Source: Riptortus pedestris (lineage: Eukaryota; Arthropoda; Insecta; Hemiptera; Alydidae). From it: a stretch of 64,000 bases of DNA. The notes under the pieces were generated by a model. That model was not told the origin of the DNA and did not search any database. It saw only the letters and a list, made by a program, of their open reading frames with translations. The position numbers and the translations under genes are program-made. Positions within the stretch are counted from its first letter, which is position 1. The number at the start of each line of letters is the position of its first letter. Of the stretch, positions 1 to 10,638 are shown one piece after another. Location: the NCBI GenBank assembly GCA_019009955.1, contig CM032230.1, forward strand, positions 103,776,001 to 103,840,000. Direction: 5' to 3'.

Positions 1-147
1 TTGCTACATTTACAATAAGAATATTTAACAACTTATATAAGTATTACTACTTACTTCTCAGTTAAATCTTCCAATATAATTCTCCATTTACTCCATCAAA
101 TATTTTGTCTGAGTTTCCAGAATTTTTGTGATAAATGTTTTCTACAG

Positions 148-797
148 GAGATTTGCGCCCAGATAGACATTTACAACCAGATCAAGATGATTGGCTGCCA
201 GATGAAGGTTGGCGTCAAGATGATGATTGGCGGCCAGATTTTGATGAAAGTAAGAAAGCACACTCCGATGACCACCAGTAATTAAAGGAAAATAAACTTC
301 CTTTAACTAACAGCCAATACGAAGTTCAAATTATTTGCTCAGGAAAGATGAAATTCCTCCCTAATTCTGTTTCCGAATGCATCATTATTTGTGTATTTTA
401 ATCAAAAAGAGTTTTATCTGAAGGACTCATCTTACTTGAATTAGAATAAATAACATATAATCCAAACACACATACATTTTTAATTTAGGAGAGCTAATCA
501 TAATGTCATATAAGTAAACTATTTCATATATCAACTCAATACAAAATCTTCAGCTGGGATATGTTCTTATTTTTTATTATTTTTTTTCAGTGTTTTAATA
601 GAAAATGAGAGATTTTAGTCAAACTCTCCTTAAATTACCAAAGCTTATCCCAGTTGCCATGGTTTTGTTTGGAATCCGGGAATTAATAAATTTAAATACA
701 TAATTGAGAATCCCTTATACATATTTAATTAATTCTGTTAATTTCTTCTTCTTTTTCAGATCAAGATATCTCAGTGTTCTCACAGATTGGTCTATGA
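148..797 (+). CDS. 3' end of an unidentified gene, Asp/Trp/Pro-rich tail (partial)
   Basis: An exon at 148-249 follows a good acceptor (TTTCTACAG) and ends before GTAAG. It begins and ends in phase 1 and encodes a D-, W- and P-rich stretch with loosely repeated QDDW and RPD units. Spliced to 760-798 (pyrimidine-rich acceptor, donor GTAAAA) it continues for about 11 residues to TGA at 795-797. Reading through the first donor instead gives a stop at 279-281, with AATAAA at 291-296. The 5' part of the gene lies outside the window. The acidic composition and phase-1 boundaries resemble the spacer exons of the DUF4773-type gene downstream, so a related tandem gene is possible. I do not recognise the protein. 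Confidence 0.4.
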
Positions 798-1082
798 GGT
801 AAAAAAAGAATACAAATAAGTAACTATCTCAAAGTTAATGAAAGTAGATTTCTTAAAAGAAAAAAACAAATTTAAACTAAACTATGTATCTATTGAACTA
901 AGTGCCTATCTTTATTCTCCTGAAACATTTCAAATGAGTAGTTAATGGGCAAGAGATTCTAAAATTTACAAAATAAAATATAACCTTTTTTTCAGTCATT
1001 TAAATGAATTGCTACATATAACTATATTATATTTTTATAAATTCAAATATTTCTAATATTAACTATGCATTTATTGTTTCAG

Positions 1083-1200
1083 AATTGAGAAGAATGACTT
1101 AAGTATTATGGTGGACTGTCCGTTTCAAAATGAGAAATAAAATCCAAATTTTACAAATCTTTCAAATATCAAATTTATCAATAAATATCAAATATAATTA
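1083..1200 (+). other. Possible 3' UTR exon of the partial first gene
   Basis: TTTCAG at 1077-1082 precedes a short stretch with AATAAA at 1136-1141 and again near 1180. If spliced to the donor at 799 it would be a non-coding last exon starting just after the TGA at 797. The support is splice and polyadenylation motifs only. Confidence 0.25.
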
Positions 1201-1317
1201 ATTCATTTTTTTTTTGTTTTCTTCTCCTGTTTTTGTTGAAACCCCTACCCTTAGTGGTATTCCTTCTTAGCCATATTCCTTTTATTGAAGTCGTACTCTT
1301 GAAGCATTTTCAAAATT

Positions 1318-1374
1318 TATCTACAATTTTCCATGATCCTAGCTGAGAGATGACGAAAATGAGGTCCGTTCAAA

Positions 1375-1431
<57 letters not shown>
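1318..1431 (-). repeat. HINE-like 3' fragment plus (TA)n
   Basis: The text from 1330 (CTAGCTGAGAGATGACGAAA, then GAGGTCCGTTCAAAA) is the minus-strand 3' segment of the HINE-like family. It runs into a TA microsatellite of about 50 bp (1379-1431), the family's internal repeat. Confidence 0.6.
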
Positions 1432-1437
<6 letters not shown>

Positions 1438-3309
1438 GTAACCTCTGTCTGTACATTGATTTTTTTCGCGAAATTTCACGATAACTTTTCGTTTCACATG
1501 TCATAGACACCATAACTGCATTTTGTTTCTTTGGTGTCTGTTTGTTTGTTTGTTTGTTTATTTGTTTGTTTGTTTATTTGTTTGTTTGTTTGTTTGTTAC
1601 CTTTTCACGCATAAACGGCTGAACTGAATTTTATGAAACTTGGTATGTATATTACTACTAGCCCAACTTAGACTTTAGGCTATATTAATATTCTCTAAGA
1701 TGAACAGGAGTGGGGGTTATAAGGGAGGCCTGAAATTAAAAATAGCGATATTTCGTTTCCTATTGCTTTTTCAGCAAATATGCACATAATAAAAGTTGTT
1801 TATTTTGTAATTTAGAGTAACTTTTGTTATATACACTTTTGCCGTATACGGAAGTATAAATGCGTTATACGCTAAAAACTATAGCGGGAGTCCACAATTT
1901 TATTTGGCACAAAAGACTCAACCGAACTAAACCAAACTCGGTATGTGAATTAGTACTAACGCCTTCCTTATAATAAGCCATACTAACATTTCTATGGACG
2001 GGCAGGAGTGGGGGTTATAAGGGAGGCCTGAAATTAAAAATAGCGATATTTCGTTCCGCATTGATTTTTCGATAAATATGCACATAACAAAAGTTGTTTA
2101 TTTTGAGTAACATTTGTTGTATTCACTTTTTTTGTAAAATGATGTAAACACGGGATATACTCTAAAACTATAGCCGGAGTCATTCATTTTATTAGTTTTT
2201 ATTTAAGCGTTTTTAATGAATGCATATTATGAAAAAAAATATGATTTGGATTAGTGAGGTTAAATAGGGGTATCTCCGTCGCCTCCTTCTCATTTATTTA
2301 TTTTTCCTAGAAAATAACATTGTTATTTATTTCCAATAGAAATGTAAACTATAAGAGCATTTCCGTTATTTAATTTGTATAATGTATTATTTAAACAATG
2401 TCATGCTGAATTGGCACAAGGAACGATAGCGGAAGTTGTAGGGAAGCAAACTCTTTGGTTCAGCTAATATATTTCTTATTTCCGATATTTTGATGTTATT
2501 GAAACAAATATGTACCATTATAACAATTAGACGTTAATGGTAATGCCATTATGAAAAAATACAATATCCGGTTAAACTTAATATGATTTAAAGTATTACT
2601 TATTTTGCTGGGAGGGCTGCAATCTCTTCCCCTCACCTATCTCTTATAAATATATAAATGAAATAATTTTTAGGGTAATACTATTATTTAATTCCGTCAG
2701 GTAGATAAATTATTAAAATAATGCTCTCATCAATAATTTAAGAAAAACATGGTGTTTAGACCTCATGCTGAACCGGAAGATGACAGGAGCCTAAACAGTT
2801 AATTGAGTTATTTTATTTCCAGTGAAATGCTGCCATTCCTGGAAATGTTTTCCACTGAGCTCTGCTATTATGCTATTACGAATATAATCTAATGTACAAC
2901 TCTATGCCTAACTATATGTGATCGGATTGGTTTTTGACAGGAAATAAGTTTCATTATATATTTAATTGTAATAAATGCAATCCATGACTATGATTTTAAG
3001 TATTCAAAAAGGAGAGTTAAAAAGTGGAAAGGGATAGATTAGTAACACATTTTTATTTATTCTTCAACAGTAAAATTTCTCATTTATAAGTAAAACCTGA
3101 CAGAAATACGAAGGGAAAGTGTAGTAAACATTGAAGCCTTGCCCAAAAAAATACTATCATTATTCAGCTCACAGCAACGACGGGTATAGACCCTAAACAC
3201 TGGGACGGGGAAATGTCAAAATACTGTGCAAACTAAAGGCTTACCAAAAAAAATACCACATCATTCAGCCTCAAATGAAATCCCGGGCGAAGCCGGGTAT
3301 CTAAGCTAG
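1420..3309 (+). mobile_element. Helitron, non-autonomous, forward copy 1
   Basis: The 5' part reads AACCTCTGTCTGTACATTGA followed by a CGCGAAATTTCACG stretch, and the same start recurs at 3340, 6750 and 38260. The 3' end shows a GC-rich hairpin (CCCGGGCGAAGCCGGG, 3282-3297), a short spacer and CTAG followed by T, the classical Helitron terminus. A TTTG tetranucleotide tract lies near 1540-1600. Two diverged internal copies of a segment containing CAGGAGTGGGGGTTATAAG occur about 300 bp apart. No Rep/helicase frame is visible, so the copy is non-autonomous. Confidence 0.75.
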
Positions 3310-3321
3310 TGTATATATATA

Positions 3322-3890
3322 TCTATATATATATAAAATTGTAATCTCTGTCTGTACATTGATTTTTTTCGCGAAATTTCACGATAAATTTTCGTTTCAC
3401 ATGTCATAGACACCATAACTGCATTTTGTTTCTTTGGTGTCTGTTTGTTTGTTTGTTTGTTTGTTTATTTGTTTGTTTGTTTGTTACCTTTTCACGCATA
3501 AACGGCTGAACCGAATTTTATGAAACTTGGTATGTATATTACTACTAACCCAACTTAGACTTTAGGCTATATTAAAATTCTCTGAGACGAACAGGAGTGG
3601 GGGTTATAAGGGAAGCCAGAAATTAAAAATAGCGATATTTCGTTTCCTATTAGTTTTTCGGCAAATATGAACATAACAAAAGTTGTTTATTTTGTTATTT
3701 AGAGTAACTTTTGTTATATACACTTTTTTCGTATATCGAATTATAAACGAGATATACGCTAAAACCTATAGCGGAAGTGAACAATTTTATTTGGGACAAA
3801 AGACCCAACCGAAATAAATAAAACTCGGCATATGTAATAGCACTAAGCTTTCATTATAACAAGCCATACCAACATTTATATCGAATTATA
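3322..3890 (+). mobile_element. Helitron, forward copy 2 (5' part only)
   Basis: It begins 12 bp after the CTAG end of copy 1 with TCTATATATATATAAAATTG, the expected Helitron 5' TC start preceded by A. The body matches copy 1 until about 3890, where HINE-like sequence takes over. The two copies are therefore head-to-tail neighbours. Confidence 0.7.
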
Positions 3891-3894
3891 AACA

Positions 3895-4500
3895 ACCGAA
3901 AAAAAAGGCGGAGCTTAGAGTGGGAGAATTTTGAAAATTTCTAATATCTCCGTTGCTATACGTCGTATATAGAATCAATCTTATTGCAAATTAAATGCAC
4001 TATAAATATTCTTATATACCTTTTTGTTTTCTCTATCATGAATATTGAGGTATTTGCATTTTTCAGTTTACAGCCTGCAGCAAACCCCTACTTCTACCCC
4101 TACTTCTTCTTGTTATATAAACAATACTCTGTTATATAATAAACCACATTATTCGAAACTTAAGTACCAAATAATATTTTAATGAGACCTTTATTATACG
4201 AGATACATGTAAATATGTTCTGCTGATCCCCCTCCAGTCTTAACCTCTTGCATTACTAAAATTTGATAGATTGAGATGAAAATTATTGTGATTCATTATA
4301 AATTACAATACTAGATATAGTAAATAGCTTTCAATAAAATTAATTTTTATTCTATTATCCAGTAAGAGGTTGGCAGACCTGTTTGTTTACTTTTCAGACG
4401 CGCCCCGTGGGAGGGGGGGGGAGAGATTTTTTATTACCGTTTGTATTTATTCACTTAATTTTCACGGTGGTGTTGTGTTGCCAGTATATAGTTTTATCTA
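3895..4500 (-). repeat. HINE-like copy, reverse, rearranged
   Basis: It contains the reversed core of the family (segments for AATATCTCCGTTGCTATACG and ATATTGAGGTATTTGCATTT) and then a variant 5' half around 4380-4500 with GTTTGTATTTATTCAC. The canonical 5' terminus is missing. Confidence 0.5.
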
Positions 4501-4502
4501 TT

Positions 4503-4730
4503 ACTAGCTGTACCCTGCACGCGTTGCTACGCCACCAACTAAAAAAATAAATTACGATAAAGGTGTATATAATGAAAAATACTCTAAATATCAAATTAGG
4601 CATATGTTGTCATGTGCACGTTTTCCAAAAAAAAACAATAGGGAACGAAAAAATTTTCAATTCATGTCTCCTTAACAATCCCCACTCCTGTTGGTTCCTA
4701 AAAATGTTAATATAGCTTGTAGGTAAAAAT
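4503..4730 (-). mobile_element. Helitron 3' end, reverse fragment
   Basis: ACTAGCTGTACCC followed by GCACGCGTTGC reads on the minus strand as a hairpin-bearing Helitron tail ending in CTAGT. About 220 bp of diverged body follow, including CCCCACTCCTGTT, the reverse of the CAGGAGTGGGG seen in the forward copies. Confidence 0.6.
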
Positions 4731-5453
4731 AGTCCGTCACGCAGGTGCTGCGTAAACTAAGCAGATTTCCCTCGGGAAGTGGAGTAATAGGTAAATCTAC
4801 CTACTGGTAACGCAACACCACAGTGAATAAATACAAACGGAAATGTTTCATTAAATTTCAATAACCTGCCGACAGAAAACGTTAGGTTAGAAATGTAAAC
4901 AAACGGCCCCCCCCCACTTCACACAAGAAATAAAAACAAATACTGAAATATATAAGGATATAACATATTAAATTTATTGAAAACTATTTACTTTACCTAT
5001 TACTGTAATTAATGATGAGTCTGAATAATTGTTATCTCAATCAACTAAATTTTAGTAGTCCAAAACCTCAGGACGGGGGGGGGCGGATCGCCAGGACATA
5101 TTTGCTTGTATCTAGTATAATAAAGGTCTCTTGAATACAATTTTTGGTATTTAAACTTCGAATAATGTGATTTATTATGTAGCAGAATATTGTTTATGTA
5201 ACATGAGTAGAAGGTTTGCTGATGGCTGAAAACTGGTTAATATTTAAGATATTGAATAAATGTATATAACAATATTTATAGTACATTTAATTTGCAATAA
5301 GATTTCGATCCGACCTATGGTAACAGAAATATTTTGAAAATCCTCCCCTAAACCCCCCCCTCCCCCTGGCCCGATTTCAACGAACATAAGAAGACTAAAT
5401 ATCGAGTTTGGCAATTAAACAATAATTGCGACCGCAAGAGCGGTAACAAACAA

Positions 5454-5521
<68 letters not shown>

Positions 5522-5640
5522 CTGTTTTGAATGGGAGACGGACCCTCATTTTCGTCATCCTACTAGGTAGGATCGGATGGACATTTGAAGAAAAATGTTG
5601 AAAATTTCCGATCATGAGTATAACCTCAATAGCTGATTTC
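4731..5640 (+). repeat. HINE-like element, forward, near-complete
   Basis: The 5' end is GTCCGTCACGCAGGTGCTGC, followed by the AAGCAGATTTCCC subterminal repeat. The central part carries the GCGACCGCAAGAGCGGTAAC hairpin and a TA repeat (about 5457-5514). The 3' part (CGGACCCTCATTTTCGTCAT) follows, but the terminal palindrome is eroded (GATTTCCATGATGG). Confidence 0.65.
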
Positions 5641-5689
5641 CATGATGGTAACTCTAGCTTATAATTACGGAGTTTTTTTTTTCATTTGA

Positions 5690-6356
5690 TGTCCCCATTA
5701 TTAGTTCTTCGTGTTCTATAACATTGTTGACCTCTTCTATAGCTTTTCATGTATACCTCATTTATACTTCGCTATACAGCTAAAGTGCACATGACAAAAG
5801 TTTGGTTAAATAACAAAACAAACAACTTTTGTTACAATATATGCACGTTGGCCAAAAAATGAATATGTTAGGAAATATCGCGATTTTATATTTCAGAGAT
5901 CCCTTATAAACCCCACTCCTGTTCGTATGGTGAAATTTTAATATAGCTTATAATCAGGGAGGTGTTAATACCAAATCACCATCGGTTTCGGTTTTGAGTT
6001 CTTTTGTTGCCATAATTAAAATTTGTTGAATCTCACTATAGTTTTTAGCGTATAACTCATTTATACTTCGGTATACGACAAAAGTGTATATTACAAAAGT
6101 TACTCTTAATAACAAAATAAACAACTTTTGTTAAGTGCATATTTGAATTGCATATTGGAAAAACCAATAGAAAACGAAATATCGCTATTTTTAATTTCAG
6201 GCCCCACTCCTGTTCGTCTCAGAGAATATTAATATAGCCAAAAACCTGACCTGTGTTAGTAGTAATCTACATGCCAAGTTTCATAAAATTCGGTTAAGTG
6301 GTTTACGATTCTATAAAGGACATACAAACAAACATTCATTTATATATATATATATT

Positions 6357-6429
<73 letters not shown>

Positions 6430-6655
6430 CTTCACGAGGGAAATGTGCTTAGTTTACGCAGCACCTGTGGGCCGGACTTTTCATCTTGTGATAGATGTTC
6501 TGAAGACCCCTCGAAGTGTATATTCTGACAAATTTCGCTTACGGGATACAATTTTTGAAAAATTTCCTCAAATGTCCATATCGTGTCTATGGCATGTGAA
6601 ACGAAAAATTATCCTAAAATGTCGAGAAAAAATTCAATGTACACACAGAGGTTAC

Positions 6656-6658
<3 letters not shown>
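5690..6658 (-). mobile_element. Helitron, reverse copy, interrupted
   Basis: The reverse complement of the Helitron body is recognisable at 5690-6340 and its 5' start at 6540-6658. Between them lie a TA microsatellite (about 6345-6424) and a 5' scrap of the HINE-like family (6425-6480). Confidence 0.6.

Positions 6659-6746
<88 letters not shown>
6659..6746. repeat. (TA)n(GA)n compound microsatellite
   Basis: About 50 bp of TA repeat passes directly into about 38 bp of GA repeat. It separates two Helitron 5' ends facing opposite ways. Confidence 0.9.
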
Positions 6747-6748
<2 letters not shown>

Positions 6749-9178
6749 CGTAATCTCTGCCTGTACATTGATTTCTTTCGTTTCACATGCCATAGACACG
6801 ATATCAGCAATTTGTTTTTTGGTGTTTCTGTGGTTCCTTTTCATGCCTAAACTACTGAACCGAATTTTATTAAACTTATGTATATTAATACTAACCCAAC
6901 TTATACTTTAGGCTATATTAATATTCTCTGAGACGAACAGGAGTGGGTGTTTAGACGAACATGGAGTTATAAGGGAGGCCTGAAATTAAAAATAGTGATA
7001 TTTCGTTTCTGATTGGTTTTTCTGCAAATGTGCACATAAGAAAAGTTGTTTATTTTGTTATTAGAGTAACTTTTGTTATAACACTTATGTCTTATAATAA
7101 AGTTTAAATGACATTTCACTGAAGCGGGAGTCAACATTTTTAAAGGATATAAAAGACAAAACTGAACTCAAGCAAACTCCGTAAGCCATTTAGCATCAAC
7201 AACTCTCTGATTATAAGCTATATTAAAATTTCTAGGTATCAACAGGAGTGGGTATAAGGGATGGCTGAAACCAAAAATCGGGCTATTTTCTTTCCACTTA
7301 TTGGTTTTTACGGGAAACGTGTGACATAACAAAAAATGTTTTTTTTGATATTTTTGTGGTTTTAAACCAGTAACCTTTTGTTTTATACATTTTTTTCGTA
7401 TAAAATCTATAAAACAAGAAATATGCATAGGAATATTGATATACCCAACAATTCTTTCCTATATGCAACTACCCGGTGCCTCGCCTTGATAATTGATTCA
7501 AATCTACTTTAATATTGTTACGTTTTATTAGCATAACCAGTAATAAACGTTGCTAATAAGAGTTCTTTTGGATTGCAAAATTAAACACTAACAAGTTTCA
7601 CAGTTTTTTATCAATGCACAATTTATTTAACAATGCACAATACACTTGGTTAATTGTTCTTAATTGCAACTCACAGTATGCACTGATAGCGTCACTGTTC
7701 TTCAGATTACACAGTCCAATAATTCACTCACGGTCACTGAAATTCACAACAAGACGGCACTGCACTGTCTTAAACACGGCACTAAACTGTTCTGTGACTG
7801 TAGCTTACAGTCACGGCACAACACTGTTCTTCACATAAAAATACTTCACCGCACTGCACTAAGTCGCACTGTAGCACTGATGTGAACATCAAGACAGGTG
7901 AGAATAAAACTGTCTCGCTCGTGGCTGGCCGGTTCTTTATATAGGTCGTCGGCATACATCAAAGGGGAATTGGCTGGGCTTTCGACGTCTGGACTGGAAG
8001 AGTCGAGTACGGGCTAGGCCATTAGCGGCACCTCTTTGATCTCCACACTCCCCAAACACGTGAACATCTGTGTCCAATTCAAGTATTTAATTTTCGCAAC
8101 AATATTTTATCCTTAATATTCTCTAAGACGAACAGAGGAGTTATAAGGGAAGCTTGAAATGAAAAGTTGCAATATTCCATTTCCAATTGGCTTTCCCGCA
8201 AACCTGCACATAACACATGAGGTTTATTTTCTTATTTAGAGTAACTTTTGTAATAGCACTTATGTCGTATAAAGAAGTATAAATGAGTTATACGCTAAAA
8301 ACTGTAGCAGGGTCCAACAATTATACTGGGCACTAAAGACTTTGGCGAACTAAACAAAACTTGGTATGTCAATTAGGATAAACTCTTCCATGATTATAAG
8401 CTGTACCAACATATGTTGGGACGAGTAGGAGGGGGGAAGGGTTGTAAGGGGAGCCTGAAATGAAAAACTGCGATATTTCCTTTCCTATTGGGTTTTCTGC
8501 ATACATGCACGTAATAGAAGATCTTTATTTTTTTATTTAGAGTAACTTTTGTTATATAAATTATCGTCGAATAACGACGTATTAACGAGATATAATCTAA
8601 AAACTAAAGCGGGAGTCAACAATGTTATTGGTACTCATTAAATGTTCTTAATATAGGCATACTATGAACAATAATGTTATGTTTTTAAATTTATCTTTAA
8701 AGAACCCCATGGTTTAATATTAAGAATATTATTATTAGTAGAATAAGAATAGCTGAAGAAGCTATAATTTACAACTAAAAATACAAAGTTTCGTCTTCAG
8801 TTATACAATGGTATATTTTTAATAATGGTAATTAAATACATAAAATAGACAATCTTTGTACTTGGGGCCGCTTTTGGGAATATAAATTTGCATAGTTCAT
8901 AATATACAATACTGTCCATACTTATTAATTTTATGCCTGTGGTATTTGAGTGTTCGCTACCATCATTATGATTTATATTATAAACAGTAGAGAGGGATTG
9001 AACAAGAACTCATTTCTTTTTTTTAAACTAAAAAATTAAAAAAAAAAAAGTAAGCTATATACTTTAGACCGGAAGAGTAAGAATATTGTGCATATTATAG
9101 CCTAAAGAAATTAAAATCATTATTCAGACTTCCCGAGCAACACCGTCATGATTTCCCGAGCGAAGCCGGGGACCTTAG

Positions 9179-9182
<4 letters not shown>
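6747..9182 (+). mobile_element. Helitron, forward copy 3, carrying a solo LTR
   Basis: The 5' text matches copies 1 and 2. The 3' end has a hairpin (TTCCCGAGCGAAGCCGGGGA) and ends GCTAA followed by T at 9183. The body contains two diverged copies of the segment ending TTATAAGGG and is interrupted by a solo LTR at 7516-8101. Without the LTR the element is about 1.85 kb. No long open frame is present. Confidence 0.65.
7516..8101 (-). mobile_element. Solo LTR, family 1, reverse orientation
   Basis: It starts TGTTACG and ends CGCAACA (TG...CA), flanked on both sides by ATAT, which fits a 4-bp target duplication. Read on the minus strand it has a TATA box (CTATATAAAG type near 7940) and an AATAAA region near the far end. 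No internal retrotransposon sequence is attached. Related copies are at 12377-12938, 39944-40517 and 46573-47094. Confidence 0.7.
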
Positions 9183-9262
<80 letters not shown>

Positions 9263-9372
9263 AAATGTTGAACGGACCTCAATTTCGTCATCTCCTAGGT
9301 AGGATCGATGAGCATTTTAAGAAATTTCCGAAAATCCCACCATGAGTACAAATTCAAGAGCTGATTTCCCCT
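9183..9372 (+). repeat. (TA)n(GA)n and HINE-like 3' fragment
   Basis: TA and GA repeats (9183-9262) are followed by GAACGGACCTCAATTTCGTC and a decayed 3' palindrome at about 9345-9370, the 3' third of the HINE-like family. Confidence 0.6.
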
Positions 9373-9590
9373 GAGGGTAATAAACTAAAATAGCACAAGG
9401 ATATGATCAACTTTACTTTGTTGAAGAATCGTTGTATTTACTGCAATAATTCTAATTAAAAAAAATACCAACTAAACTAATATTTAATGAAGGACTCTCA
9501 AAACAATATTATGATTTAACCCTGGTGTTTTTTACTGACAATTATTTTGAATAACTTCCACTTGTACAAATAAATGTGGTTTAAATACAG

Positions 9591-9638
9591 GATGACAAGT
9601 GCTTCAATGGTCTTTTCCGCCTGAATCAGCTGTCTCTG
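9591..9638 (+). other. Candidate upstream exon of the DUF4773-type gene
   Basis: An AAATACAG acceptor and a CTGGTAAGAT donor bound 48 bases. Joined in phase 0 to the exon at 10587 the frame stays open through the signal peptide ATG, but no start codon exists in that frame here. A separate ATG at 9592 gives only a short upstream frame ending in TGA. It is most likely 5' UTR. Confidence 0.3.
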
Positions 9639-10595
9639 GTAAGATAACTTACTTGTTTATTTATTTTTATGTTTTTAAACATTTTAAGAACAACCAAAAA
9701 TCCCTAACTTGCTTTTTTTTATTTATTTAACATATTATAGATTCTTAACTTAACTATTTCAAATTGTTTTATATTGAGTGTTTTATTTGTTGCATTCAAT
9801 TTTAGTTCATTTTCTATAATTTTTTTTTATTTTATATAGTTGAAGTTTGAGCTAAATCTCCTAGTTGCAGGTGCTCCTAAATAAATAAATTCTCCACACG
9901 AAATGCTTGATAACTTTTATTTTGAAATCATTGAACAAGATTGCCAACAACCCTTTAACAGGAACTTCCACCCCAACACTGAATGGGTTCTCTAACCCAA
10001 GTAACGCACATAAACTCTTTTCATTCTAGAAATATATTCCCATTTCTGTTTACTTCATACTGAAAAGCACTTCCATATACAATATTTCATTATTTAAGAA
10101 TTGTAGACATAAACTGTTTCTTCACCAGGATTGATAGCTCAATAGTAAGAGCATCTACGTGCTTCTAATTAATCTAAAGTATGTCATAATTATTGATAAT
10201 GTGCTGGTAACAACTGTGAATGGAGTAGTTATCATGTTTAATGATTACGGAATCCTTTACTCCAAATCCGTAGCTTAACCAAGTCACGTCCAAGGAATTT
10301 GTTTTTAATTTTTGGCCTAGAGCTGGGGTTCCCCAAATAGGTCTTGCTCATCCTAGACACAATTCCTGAGTTCAGCCTAGATGTCAGAGATATTTTTCTT
10401 CATGAAAAGGGAGTTTTCACCTCAACAATGTCATTTGTGACGCGAGGCCGAGAATAACTGTTCTCTGTATTTTATGAAGTGCATTTTTAGTTTTATAAAG
10501 GGCAAATGATAACATTAAAATATTTAACTACATTTAATCATTCATGATATTTCATAACTAATGTAATAATTGTTTATGGTTTACAGAAACTGGCA

Positions 10596-10638
10596 ATGAT
10601 TTTCTTGATTACTGCACTCCTTCTAGGCAGTTTAGCAG
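10596..10638 (+). CDS. DUF4773-type gene, signal peptide exon
   Basis: The exon opens after TTTACAG at 10587 and the ATG is at 10596-10598. It encodes a hydrophobic leader and ends in phase 1 before GTAATT. Confidence 0.75.

Noticed and set aside
6298..6844. Open frames rich in IYIYIY and SLSLSL on both strands
   Set aside because: They are translations of TA and GA microsatellites within transposon sequence, as are similar frames near 22657, 24229, 25973, 27533 and 33056.
10130..10190. tRNA-like A-box text (GATAGCTCAATAGTAAGAGC)
   Set aside because: No anticodon arm, T arm or acceptor pairing follows. At most the head of a SINE-like repeat.
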